Shown piece by piece: positions 34,034-41,721 of a DNA stretch of 64,000 bases. This DNA comes from Plazaster borealis (Eukaryota; Echinodermata; Asteroidea; Forcipulatida; Labidiasteridae), in assembly GCA_021014325.1 (NCBI GenBank), contig CM037461.1:4365501-4429500 (forward strand), given 5' to 3'. The translations under genes were made by a program, and so were the position numbers. The notes under the pieces were generated by a model, which was not told where the DNA came from, did no database searches, and saw only the letters and a list, made by a program, of their open reading frames with translations. The number at the start of each line of letters is the position of its first letter. The first letter of the stretch is position 1.

Positions 34034-34613
34034 CTAAACTTTCGTGTACGAAAGTTTTACTTATACTCGTATAAGTTTTGTCTTTAAATTGACAGTGCTT
34101 AGCAGTTGTCATCGCTGCTGTAAGCGGGGCTAAGTACATACCATAGCGATAATACAGCTCGCAGCAGGCTGTCGTCAGCGCATGTCCGACAAAGGGGTCC
34201 TCCTCGAGGTCTATGACGAGCTGAGGCTTATTTTCGGGTGGAATTGGTAGAAATGTGCTAGCCGCTAGTGCATACATCTGCAGCGCAGACGCCCCTAGTC
34301 GTGCCTCATAGCGGCTATAGTGCTTAGAAATCTCGTCATCACTCATCACATCAAGTTGTGCAAGGGTTAGTCGGGTTCCTATGTATTTTTGGGCTGTGCC
34401 GCCAGCCACAATTGCCGCCAGCCGGGTCCGTTTTTGTTCTTGCAAACCAACTTCCGTATACGGAAGTTTGTCTTTTGCTGGCAAATCTTTTGTAGACGAG
34501 GTGCAGCTCAAACTTTTGTCTACAAAAGTTTTGTTTAGCGTCGAGACGGTGGTATCGGTGCTTTCATCGGGAACCTCTTGCAACAATTGGTTGATCAAAT
34601 CATCACAATCCAT
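33909..34613 (-). CDS. Conserved Polinton protein, KYIG/CELYYRYG type
   Basis: Starts MDCDDLINQLLQEV. The conserved core is QKYIGTRLTLAQLD, SRYEARLGASALQMYALAAS, TFLPIPPENKPQL, DPFVGHALTTACCELYYRYG and MYLAPLTAAMTTAKHCQF, a sequence type I recognise from other Polintons without a known function. The N-terminal variable part includes three palindromic units read as NKTFVDKSL, KDLPAKDKL and LPYTEVG. After HCQF the natural end seems to have been displaced: two more units carry the frame ~60 codons on, into the next gene. Confidence 0.75.
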   Translation of the reverse strand: MDCDDLINQLLQEVPDESTDTTVSTLNKTFVDKSLSCTSSTKDLPAKDKLPYTEVGLQEQKRTRLAAIVAGGTAQKYIGTRLTLAQLDVMSDDEISKHYSRYEARLGASALQMYALAASTFLPIPPENKPQLVIDLEEDPFVGHALTTACCELYYRYGMYLAPLTAAMTTAKHCQFKDKTYTSISKTFVHESLDDRRDGKAIRNDIDRSSTSSGDDSSARPRDDIDAVKSQESD

Positions 34614-34651
34614 AATCTTCTGTGAGCAAAAGATTACTTTTGAGATCAAAC

Positions 34652-34759
34652 TTATACTCTGTATAAGTTTATGCGCATGAGTCTAACATACTTGACAAAC
34701 ATCACAAGAACTACTGCCAGATGTATAGTTTGTATGGCTAGCTGTGTTTGCTCCCACAT
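34652..34759 (-). CDS. Short membrane-protein ORF (Polinton)
   Basis: 35 codons: MWEQTQLAIQTIHLAVV followed by LVMFVKYVRLM, a single hydrophobic helix with a basic flank. Its last codons and stop lie in a palindromic unit (34648-34670). It lies between the ATPase and the KYIG-type gene in the same orientation. It could be a small virion or membrane protein; without homology evidence it remains tentative. Confidence 0.45.
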   Translation of the reverse strand: MWEQTQLAIQTIHLAVVLVMFVKYVRLMRINLYRV

Positions 34760-34763
34760 AGAA

Positions 34764-34955
34764 CTTTAGTTTAGCAAGCTATTAAGCTAATCTTTTGTCT
34801 ACAAAAGATTATGTTAACAACTGATAAGCAACCGGCTGAGCAGTCTTTAGTATAAGCTTAGCGTGTTTAGCTTTAGTTTAGCAAGCTATTAAGCTATGTT
34901 AACAACTGATAAGCAACCGGCTGAGCAGTCTTTAGTATAAGCTTAGCGTGTTTAG
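34764..34955. repeat. Tandem duplication of ATPase 3' end with filled and empty palindrome sites
   Basis: Copy 2 (34871-34955, 85 bases) contains the last ATPase codons and stop. Copy 1 (34764-34870, 107 bases) is identical except for exactly 22 extra bases at 34789-34810: arms AATCTTTTGT and ACAAAAGATT around CT. The flanks read AAGCT|ATGTT in the empty copy. No target duplication longer than one base is visible. The insertion falls inside the former TAG stop codon and itself restores a TAA. Confidence 0.95.
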
Positions 34956-35594
34956 CTTTAGATAGCTGCTGTCTAAGCGCATCTCGCTCCTCTCTCGTCG
35001 GGACAACGTCGTTTTCTCGCAGGCAATCTTCAAAAGAGTCCCTGTCCTGGCAGTGGAAGAGCCCTATCCACTTAGTCTGCTCGCGGAGATCTTTAAGAAC
35101 CGAGTTATACTTTTGCGTCAAAACCCACACAGATTGAGAGGCGTGGCGCCCCGAGAACGCAAGCTCAGACAGCATGTCTTTCTTTTTGGTCAGAGCTTTA
35201 CTAGCTGAGCAGTCGTCGATGATGTACAATGTCGGCTCGCCAGCAAAAATCGAGTAAAAAGCTCGCAACCACTTTTGAAGCTGATCGCCAGGGTCGACGA
35301 TATAGACCTCTGGGTCTGTCCACACCCAGGATCGCTCGTGGTACGTTTTGTTCCAACGAATTGTGGGGCAGAGTATAACGATGTGCGAAAATTCGCCGCA
35401 GTAGTGATCTTCGAGAAGGTTTAAGATAAAGACTGTTTTCCCACAGCCAGTCTGGCCACAGATGATGGCCGAGTGGGGTAAAACTTATCCTCGTATAAGT
35501 TTTTACTTATACTTTGAACTTTCGTTGACGAAAACAATCTTTTGCCTGCAAAAGATAAGTTTGGTTTAGTAGAGCGCACTGATATATCGACCAT
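34894..35594 (-). CDS. Packaging ATPase (FtsK/HerA-A32 type) of the Polinton
   Basis: Pumps DNA into the capsid in related viruses. Walker A is CGQTGCGKT (~35455-35430), Walker B PTLYIIDDCSA (~35225), then SELAFSGRHASQSVWVLTQ and KDLREQTKWIGLFHC, the classical A32-like arrangement. The frame is open from 35484 to the stop at 34894 but has no Met. The likely start, ATG 35594, overlaps the capsid gene's end by 29 bases and joins the ATPase only across a one-base loss in a C run near 35475. The intervening ~35 codons are almost wholly palindromic units (35481-35558). The 3' end is tandemly duplicated. Confidence 0.88.
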
Positions 35595-36871
35595 TTTCGA
35601 TGTTGAGCTGAGCATCCATGATAACATACAAATACATGTTCAATGTGCCCGCCGTTTCTGCCTTTTTGGTGATCTGGACTGTGACCCCTCACTTGCATTT
35701 TCTATGCGCCTGCCGCTGCCGTGCAGTGAGTCATCATCGTTGCTTCTCAAGTCCAGCCATAGGCCGTACTTTGTTGTCAAATACTCTCCTACCGTTACAT
35801 CAGCTAATGCTAAGTCTTTGGTGACCATTGCAGACGTGGGGTGGCGCTTGGTTGAAGGGCTGCTAGCGAAGTACTTTCGAACTTCATCCCTCTGTTGGTA
35901 CCCGCGCATACCCTGGGCATACAACTGGTTTGGCTTCCCTCGACTATGACCTCAACTTTTTCGATCTTGGGGTTATAGAACGATTCTGTATTTCGGTTAA
36001 ACGCGGTCGCCGCTCCAGCATCCTCGAAGAGCATGAGTATTCCCTTAAAGCTTCGGGCTGGAATATTAAGATTGACGTTCCACAGCGTATCACTCTTGTT
36101 GAGGGTGACCTTTCGGTGGCGCAAAATGCGGTCATACAAGATGGCAACTCGCGCAGTATACTGGTTGCGAATCATTCGGGCTAAGTTTGGCTCGCTCATA
36201 ATTTCAAACTCGAGAGAGATGTTGTCGATGACGTAGCTAGCATCTGTATCACCTGTTGCCATTATAACGCGGCTGTAGTCATTAAAGGTAAGCTCGTACT
36301 CCAATCGGTCACCAAGGCCTGACTGGAAGAACGGCATGTGGCTCTCCAACAGTTCAAAGTCTAGTGGAATGCTAAATCTGTTGCTGTATGCATCTGCAAC
36401 AGCCTTGTCTTGCGCCGTAGAACTATCACCATCTCCGGCGCCCACCCTCAGTTTAAGCATGTTAGCGTCTTCCGCCACATCAATACCCTGGTAGACCTGA
36501 GACCGGCGCTCTCCCAACGTTTTCCAAAGGTCGGTGTAGCAGCCGATAACATCGCTGTCATCTATAGACATGACCTCATTACCACTGATCCTGATTGTCT
36601 TTTTCTTCACAACGGCTTGGCCAAGGTTTTGAACCACTGTTCGATTGTCGTCGGTCGAGGTGAGGGCGATGGTAAATGCGAGGCGGGCTGTTCCAGGAAC
36701 AATCACATCCTGGGCGCCAAGGTTGGGAAAGCGGACCAAGAGCTGCTGATTTTGGTCGATAGTGGAGGGGTTGTTGGTTACAACCACGCTCTGCCGTATG
36801 CCTTTGATCCCGAGTGGATCCCGCAGGCTTCTAAGAGGATTCAGTTTGCGTCCGTACTTTGACGATGCCAT
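35566..36871 (-). CDS. Polinton major capsid protein (double jelly-roll)
   Basis: About 434 codons from MASSKYGRKLNPLRSLRDPL to a stop at 35566. Sequence features typical of the Polinton MCP: NPSTIDQNQQLLVRFPNLG, DVIVPGTARLAFTIAL, LESHMPFFQSGLGDRLEYEL, then LYAQGMRGYQQRDEVRKYF, VGEYLTTKYGLWLDLRS, DDDSLHGSGRRIENASEG and a beta-rich end with VMDAQL-like text. Two one-base losses in G runs (near 35930 and 35680) split it across frames; the first open piece runs to about 35925. It probably heads the minus-strand morphogenesis block with the ATPase. No palindromic unit lies inside it, in contrast to its neighbours. Confidence 0.88.
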
Positions 36872-36948
36872 TCAAACCAAACTTTATCTTTTGTCTATTA
36901 AACCTTGGCGAGTGTTCAATATAAGTAAAGCCAACCTTTGTATTCAAT

Positions 36949-38244
36949 ATGGCAGAAGGTGGCTTTGAAATAAATGATTTTGATGCACCCGAAAAACAAC
37001 CAGAAGTCGAAGAAGAAACCAGTTTTATTTCCCCTGAACCTCCTATCGGGGCACCCTTAGATGGGCTATCGCCTAATGAATACGGCGACCGCATCAACCA
37101 AGCGCGCGACGACATCCGTACAGACGAGTTGCGAGAACAGCGAGACCGTTTAGTAAATGCTTTCTATGAGGAGATAGGTCTAAACAATGGCCCTCAACCT
37201 ACGATCATAGAATACAAACGGTTTCAGGTCGGCGAAGATGGTAAAACACTTTACTGGGTAGAAGGTGATAAAAAGGTTCGGATGAGCGCTACTAAAGGCC
37301 CTAAAAAGTTTTTAGGATTGGGTACTATTGCCCAAAGTTTTGGCTCTGGGGGCTCCAGAGCTATTCGAGATTTTCTCAACCTGCCTGGGTACGACAGTAC
37401 ACTGCATCGTCATTCTCGACCTACCCTTCGCGAGTTAGAAAAGGTTGCTGATAAAGCACAAAATGCAACACAAGCAGATGGTGATGTACTAGATCAGACA
37501 ATTAATGTTTTAGATGATTTACTTATTAGTAAGTCATCTGAGCCGCCTACTGAGGAAGAAAATCTTTTGCCTATGAGAGAGATTCTAGGGCTTGATAAAG
37601 CCCTGAAAACTTTGCGTGCCACAAAAGCGGTGCAAGAGAGCAAAGTAGTTTCTCCCCAGCAGCTAATCGAGGGCTATCGCGAAGAGCTTAAGCAACCCGG
37701 GACAACTGAGCGAGCGGACCAAATCGAACGTGAAATTACAAAAGCCGAAGATGATCTCGCAGCGGCTCGAGACAGCGTTGATGTCCTCAACCAACAACTT
37801 CGGTCACAGTTCCGCCAAATTCGTGAGACCATATCTAGCGTTCTAGATAAAAACAAATCTCTGGCCGATCGGCTACGGACCCTGTTCCGCGAGCAGGGTG
37901 TGACCATAGCCACCATTATCACTGCACTGGGCTTTGCCATCAGCACTCTGGTTCTTGCCTTGACTGGTGGGCCAGCTGGCGGGGTTACACCGCCAACACC
38001 TCCCACGCCCCCCGCAAGTAAAGATGGGGTAAAAGAGTGGGCGAAAAAACATTTGCAAGCTCTCGGGCGCCTTCTAGCCCAATTAGCTGGAAAGGCTGCA
38101 GCCGCACTACCGGGCATTATCGGAGGCATTATATCGTGGCTCCTCAACCTCTTGAGTAAAACTGCTGGCTGGCTCGCGGGAAACCTATGGGCAATAATTG
38201 TTGCCATCGGCGGTGTACTGTTAACTTTAATCTTTTATAAATAA
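36949..38244 (+). CDS. Conserved Polinton protein, coiled coil plus C-terminal hydrophobic region
   Basis: 431 codons, intact. It starts MAEGGFEINDFDAPEKQP. An N-terminal acidic region is followed by YKRFQVGEDGKTLYWVEGD and then long charged helices, with a coiled-coil stretch at ~215-310 (EREITKAEDDLAAARDSVDV). Then a hydrophobic block (~318-340, IATIITALGFAISTLVLALT), a Pro-rich linker (TPPTPPTPP), an Ala/Leu amphipathic helix (AKKHLQALGRLLAQLAGKAA) and a final membrane segment ending LLTLIFYK. It diverges from the capsid gene. Similar proteins are widespread in Polintons. A membrane-remodelling or internal virion role is a guess. Confidence 0.85.
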   Translation: MAEGGFEINDFDAPEKQPEVEEETSFISPEPPIGAPLDGLSPNEYGDRINQARDDIRTDELREQRDRLVNAFYEEIGLNNGPQPTIIEYKRFQVGEDGKTLYWVEGDKKVRMSATKGPKKFLGLGTIAQSFGSGGSRAIRDFLNLPGYDSTLHRHSRPTLRELEKVADKAQNATQADGDVLDQTINVLDDLLISKSSEPPTEEENLLPMREILGLDKALKTLRATKAVQESKVVSPQQLIEGYREELKQPGTTERADQIEREITKAEDDLAAARDSVDVLNQQLRSQFRQIRETISSVLDKNKSLADRLRTLFREQGVTIATIITALGFAISTLVLALTGGPAGGVTPPTPPTPPASKDGVKEWAKKHLQALGRLLAQLAGKAAAALPGIIGGIISWLLNLLSKTAGWLAGNLWAIIVAIGGVLLTLIFYK

Positions 38245-38299
38245 TAAACTTTTGTAGACAAAGGTTTTTGTAGACAAAAGTTTTTTGTAGACAAAAGTT

Positions 38300-38443
38300 T
38301 TAGCGTAGAGCGAGCCAACCGAGACCAAGAGCAACGCCACCAACAACAAGTGCAGTTCGCCCATCATAGTGCGCTAAACTTTCGTCTACGAAAGTTTGTC
38401 TTTCATCTACGTCGATATCAGGCTGTGCCAAAACCGGTCCCAT
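38300..38443 (-). CDS. Small membrane protein with in-frame palindromic unit
   Basis: 47 codons starting MGPVLAQPDIDVDE, with a C-terminal hydrophobic segment TALVVGGVALGLGWLALR. The palindromic unit at 38376-38397 is read in frame as QTFVDESL. The stop abuts a triple run of units (38247-38300) that separates it from the opposed 431-codon gene. It follows the 38467 gene by 23 bases on the same strand. Function unknown; too short for firm assignment. Confidence 0.5.
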   Translation of the reverse strand: MGPVLAQPDIDVDERQTFVDESLAHYDGRTALVVGGVALGLGWLALR

Positions 38444-38466
38444 CAAACTAACTTCCGGAGTTTGAG

Positions 38467-39255
38467 CTAGGTGTGCTGGCCTTGCAGGAGGCCCTCCATA
38501 TCCTTTACAGGTAACAAATTCTCGACAACTGCATTTATACCGTTGTTAAAGCCCAAATTTTGCCCCTGCTCCGCGATCACAATCTCGTTGTTGTAGTCCT
38601 GAATAGTTCCAATCTGCAACTCCATGTTGCTGGGAGCCATATACAAACCAATTCCGAATACATAGTCAACCTTAGAGCGGGCGTATCGAAGCATGTCTTG
38701 GTAGCGTGCCACCGCACTCGGGAGATCTACAGGGCTTGAGACCGCATCCTCAACATTCGCTAAGAACTGTTTCTGGGTGTCAAATGCGGCACCGGTGCCA
38801 ATAATACTCGAGCGAATCTGCGCCTGTGCGCCTAGGATAGCCCACACGTATGTTCGGATAGAGTCGTTGATTCTTTCAACCCCAGGTTGGGTAAAGCCCT
38901 CCGACTTGTCGAGAACAAATGTTGTCCATGCTTGGTCTCCTTCTGGCCCCTGACCGATGTAGTCGACGCTGAACGTGGCTGGTCTATCACCAAAGCTCAT
39001 GCGGTCTTTTCTATAGTCGTTCGACGAAACACCGAAGCTGGGGTTAAGACCCCCACTAGCAACCAAATCGTTGCTCACTCCTTTAATAGAGAGCACTGAA
39101 CCTTTCCACCAATGATACGGCGTTCCAAGACCACTATTTTGGTCGATGCTCTGCCGCCAGTCGGTGTGCGGTGAGACACCAAACTCCGCGCAAATTTGCT
39201 CATATACCCTCTGGTTGTATGGGGTATCAAAGGCATCCCAAGTGTAAATGGTAAA
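38467..39255 (-). CDS. Conserved Polinton protein, start codon missing
   Basis: About 262 codons. The frame is open from ~39255 with TIYTWDAFDTPYNQRVYEQ, then FGVSPHTDWRQSID, LGTPYHWWKGSVLSIKGVS, an acidic/aromatic middle, RINDSIRTYVWAILGAQAQ, RYQDMLRYARSKVDYVFG and a C-terminal IQDYNNEIVIAEQGQNLGF. It looks largely helical. No Met lies before TIYTW; the sequence runs straight into the opposed gene at ~39250, so the original start and the intergenic region appear deleted. I know related sequences from Polintons but not their role. Confidence 0.7.
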   Translation of the reverse strand, partial: FTIYTWDAFDTPYNQRVYEQICAEFGVSPHTDWRQSIDQNSGLGTPYHWWKGSVLSIKGVSNDLVASGGLNPSFGVSSNDYRKDRMSFGDRPATFSVDYIGQGPEGDQAWTTFVLDKSEGFTQPGVERINDSIRTYVWAILGAQAQIRSSIIGTGAAFDTQKQFLANVEDAVSSPVDLPSAVARYQDMLRYARSKVDYVFGIGLYMAPSNMELQIGTIQDYNNEIVIAEQGQNLGFNNGINAVVENLLPVKDMEGLLQGQHT

Positions 39256-39867
39256 CTCTGTGTTGCCCTAAGAGAGTTGCATTTTAAAAAAACTAACACT
39301 CTTGATGTTGACTCTACTGTTGATCTTAAGTTTGACACTAATAATAATCTTAGTTATACCTCGATTAAAGTTGTTCGAGGAATGTACACCTTTGAAGATA
39401 TACAACAGTTTTTCAAAGCAAATATACCCCAAATAGTACTCCAAATGAACAAAACAACGGGGTTTGTCAGTATCAATGTCAGGAGTTTTTCTATGTTTTT
39501 AAAATTTGATGATGCAATGTGTTCACTATTGGGCATTCTCTTTAATCTTTTTGACGGTCATTGGTTCCAAGGAAGAGTAGATGGAATTAGACCCTCAAGG
39601 TTCCATACCCCTAACCTGGTTTCTATACACCTCAATCAACTTGATGCGGCTTTAAATACTATTGATGGCGCCCCCTCGTCGCTGCTAACCATAACCCCGT
39701 TCAAATCTGAAAGCAGTGTAAACGTTAACCTTGCTTACCCTATGTACAAAAAACTTAAAACAGGACACATATATAAACTAAACTTTCTCGTGTTAGATGA
39801 ATATGGTGAAGATATGCGTGACAATCCTATCTCTATGACTGCAGTACTTGAGATTAAGCCTGTCTAG
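39247..39867 (+). CDS. Candidate minor capsid protein, copy 1, N-terminally truncated
   Basis: Reads from about NGKLCVALRELHF to a stop at 39867. It is a diverged paralogue of the next gene: shared elements include MYTFEDIQQFFKANIPQI, PSRFHTPNLVSIHLNQLD, TIDGAPSSLLTITPF, YPMYKKLKTGHIYKLNF and the C-terminal TAVLEI. It is beta-rich with a jelly-roll-like C-terminus, so a penton-type capsid protein is the best guess. The first ~27 residues present in copy 2 are missing; the upstream frame to 39196 is antisense to the neighbour and is not its true start. Confidence 0.65.
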   Translation, partial: NGKLCVALRELHFKKTNTLDVDSTVDLKFDTNNNLSYTSIKVVRGMYTFEDIQQFFKANIPQIVLQMNKTTGFVSINVRSFSMFLKFDDAMCSLLGILFNLFDGHWFQGRVDGIRPSRFHTPNLVSIHLNQLDAALNTIDGAPSSLLTITPFKSESSVNVNLAYPMYKKLKTGHIYKLNFLVLDEYGEDMRDNPISMTAVLEIKPV

Positions 39868-39945
39868 TAGATGCGTCTGTGTTGAAGCTATAAGCTTTGT
39901 TTGGTATAACTGCATTAACAATCTTTCGTAGACAAAAGATTAGTT

Positions 39946-40620
39946 ATGTTTGTGACACTAACCGATATTCAAAATGAAGAAGCGTCGCATCTCCAGACTG
40001 TAATCGATAATACAGATGGCAAGCTCTATGCTACCCTCAGAGGTTTGCATTATGAGGTTAGCCATCGAAATATTGGGCATTCAGCTGGAATTTTGTGGCG
40101 TTCTAACTTGGATGATAAACCTCGAAAGATTATGATCCCTGCTGGATTATATACCTTTGAATACCTACAAAATCTGTTCACAAAAGAGCTGCCCCAAGTA
40201 TCGGTCGAGATAGATAAAGCAACAAATCTAGTCATGTTCAGCATTCCAACGGGCGGAGCCTTAAAAATACCCTCTGATATACGCCGCCTGTTGGGTATCA
40301 GCGAAAAAGGTTGGATTAATGGGAAATACGAGGGAGACAGACCCTCTAACTTCGATATTCACAAGTGGGTATACATACACCTCGATCAACTTTCTACAAC
40401 CTCCAACATCGTTGATGGCGCTCCTTCAACACTACTAGCCATAACCCCAGCCGCACCCAAAGGTGTTATAAACATTAATCCTATTTGTCCTATGTACAAA
40501 CAACTTGAAGTTGGGCACATACATCAATTGAACCTTCGCGCGTTAGATAAACATAACCTGTTGCTACAAAACCATAGCAAACCCATAACTGTTGTGCTTG
40601 AAATTCGAGAAAATGCCTAA
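39946..40620 (+). CDS. Candidate minor capsid (penton-like) protein, copy 2
   Basis: 224 codons, intact, starting MFVTLTDIQNEEASHL. Key segments are GKLYATLRGLHYEVSH, GLYTFEYLQNLFTKELPQV, IRRLLGISEKGWINGKYEG, KWVYIHLDQLSTTSNIVDG, APSTLLAITP and HIHQLNLRALDKHN, ending ITVVLEIRENA. It is predominantly beta with an end strand pattern like that of single jelly-roll virion proteins; this is an inference, not a match I can score. A palindromic unit (39920-39941) lies four bases before the ATG. The next gene's ATG overlaps its stop by 8 bases. Confidence 0.75.
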   Translation: MFVTLTDIQNEEASHLQTVIDNTDGKLYATLRGLHYEVSHRNIGHSAGILWRSNLDDKPRKIMIPAGLYTFEYLQNLFTKELPQVSVEIDKATNLVMFSIPTGGALKIPSDIRRLLGISEKGWINGKYEGDRPSNFDIHKWVYIHLDQLSTTSNIVDGAPSTLLAITPAAPKGVININPICPMYKQLEVGHIHQLNLRALDKHNLLLQNHSKPITVVLEIRENA

Positions 40621-41252
40621 GATACCAACAGCTCCTACCATCGAAACAACTGAGCGATTGTATCCCGTTCTTGAGCCTGAGGACAACAACACAGGCTCTA
40701 ATTATCGCCTGACTGAAATCCGCAACCTCGAACGCAAACTTGAAAAAGAGATAGAAGACAGAAGTAAGCTGTACAAAAGTACCGTAGATCTATCAATATC
40801 GTTGATGGTATTGACACAGTGTTGATTCTATCATGCCTTGGAATGGGAGCTACTGGTGTAGGATTGCTCTCCACAATTATAGCTGCGCCTATTGTCATTG
40901 CACTTGAAGCAGCTGCAGGTGTTTGTGGTCTTGCCGGTATTGCCGGTAAGTTCGTCTCTCGGCGGCTCCTTGTAAAAGCTAAAAACACGATGAGATTCGT
41001 GTTCTCGCTCTATCTAAGCTCAACAGCGTTTCAGATGTGATCTCACAAGCGCTACAAGATGGGCACATCTCCCCTGAAGAGTTCAAGCTCGTAATAAACG
41101 AAATAAATAAATATCGACAAATAAAAGCTGATATTCAGAAAAAAAGCCGCAAAGTATACGCAGCTCAAACCAACGAAGTAGCAAAAAACGAGCTGATGGC
41201 CGAAGCCCGAGCTTCAATAATGAAAGAGCTTGCGGCAACGACACTGAAATAA
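40613..41252 (+). CDS. Conserved Polinton protein with central hydrophobic hairpin, frame broken twice
   Basis: Starts MPKIPTAPTIETTERLYP. A charged helix (IRNLERKLEKEIEDRSKLY) leads to a hydrophobic region (ILSCLGMGATGVGLLSTI, IAAPIVIALEAAAGVCGLAG) with GKFVSRRLLVKAK, then a C-terminal helical part (VISQALQDGHISPEEFKLV, MAEARASIMKELAA) to the stop at 41252. One-base losses in A runs near 40777 and 40984 split it into three frames. This protein type is frequent in animal Polintons; the membrane-hairpin character is visible, the function is not known. Confidence 0.75.
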
Positions 41253-41410
41253 AGTGCGGTTGCTTTGCCAGTTTTAAATTCAGCCGTGGTAGCAAACTTA
41301 ACGAACCTCCACCCAGTTATTCACAAACGTAAACGTCTACAGTTGGGTTCACTCATTGTGTATACCGTGCTACACTCCATCGTGTTCAACTTTCATAGAC
41401 GAAAGTTGAA

Positions 41411-41716
41411 GCGTTAAGGTTGGGAGTTGCTGGCTGTGGGTCGAGCCCGCCAAGAGAGCGGGGCGAGCCCTATTAAAACCTAATTTTCGTATACGAAAAT
41501 TTAGTAGAACCCCATGTGCTCTATTTGTATATATACCCCAACCCAAAAGTGGTCTAGAACCAGCAGCCCGCTAAGAGAGCGGGGCGAGCCCTATCAATAA
41601 AGCTGGGAGCAAACCCCATGTGCTCTATTTGTATATACCCCAAAGCAAGGTGGTCCAGAACCCCCCCCCCCCCCCCCCAAGCAAGGTGGTCCAGAACCCC
41701 CATTGTTCCTACTACT
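41411..41716 (-). repeat. Polinton right terminal inverted repeat
   Basis: About 306 bp, the inverse of 26715-27009. The main differences are a longer C/G run (17 against 7) near 41660 and a few substitutions. The TSD CGGAG follows at 41717-41721. Confidence 0.95.
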
Positions 41717-41721
41717 CGGAG

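Larger units (their letters stand above)
27259..41407. repeat. Family of ~22-bp palindromic units dispersed through the Polinton
   Basis: Units have the form AA(A/T)CTT + variable core + AAG(A/T)TT, 22 bp with 10-11 bp arms. Core classes: TTGT/AC (AATCTTTTGT..ACAAAAGATT), TTGC/GC, TTCT/AG, TCGT/AC, ATAC/GTAT and CCGTATACGG. Clear full copies: 30300-30321, 31369-31390, 31417-31438, 31472-31493, 32525-32546, 32661-32682, 32700-32721, 32860-32881, 33164-33185, 33667-33688, 33889-33910, 34035-34056, 34510-34531, 34789-34810, 38247-38268, 38376-38397, 39920-39941. Partial or decayed copies lie near 27259, 27275, 30127, 32579, 33687, 34056, 34449, 34648, 35481, 35517, 35537, 38268, 38281 and 41388. 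A related perfect palindrome lies in each TIR. None was noticed in the flanking host DNA. Their function is unknown. Confidence 0.9.
26715..41716. mobile_element. Polinton/Maverick transposon, full length (~15 kb)
   Basis: Termini begin AGTAGTAGG and end CCTACTACT, matching the AG...CT ends of Polintons, and are flanked by a 5-bp direct repeat CGGAG (26710-26714 and 41717-41721; 6 bp is usual). It encodes protein-primed-type DNA polymerase B, a retroviral-type integrase, a packaging ATPase, a double jelly-roll major capsid protein, candidate minor capsid proteins, zinc-finger proteins and small membrane proteins. An adenain-like cysteine protease was not found. Several genes carry one-base frameshifts. 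The two TIRs are nearly identical apart from a G-run length difference, so the insertion is recent. The element is riddled with 22-bp palindromes. Confidence 0.95.

Noticed and set aside
37674..38207. 177-codon minus-strand frame
   Set aside because: Antisense shadow of the intact 431-codon Polinton gene, which shows coiled-coil and membrane segments.
39196..39246. Plus-strand ATG at 39196 as start of the first penton-like gene
   Set aside because: The extension is antisense to conserved codons of the opposed gene and does not match the paralogue's N-terminus.
27259..41407. CRISPR-like array made of the palindromic units
   Set aside because: Spacing is irregular, cores differ, units lie within genes, and the context is an animal transposon.
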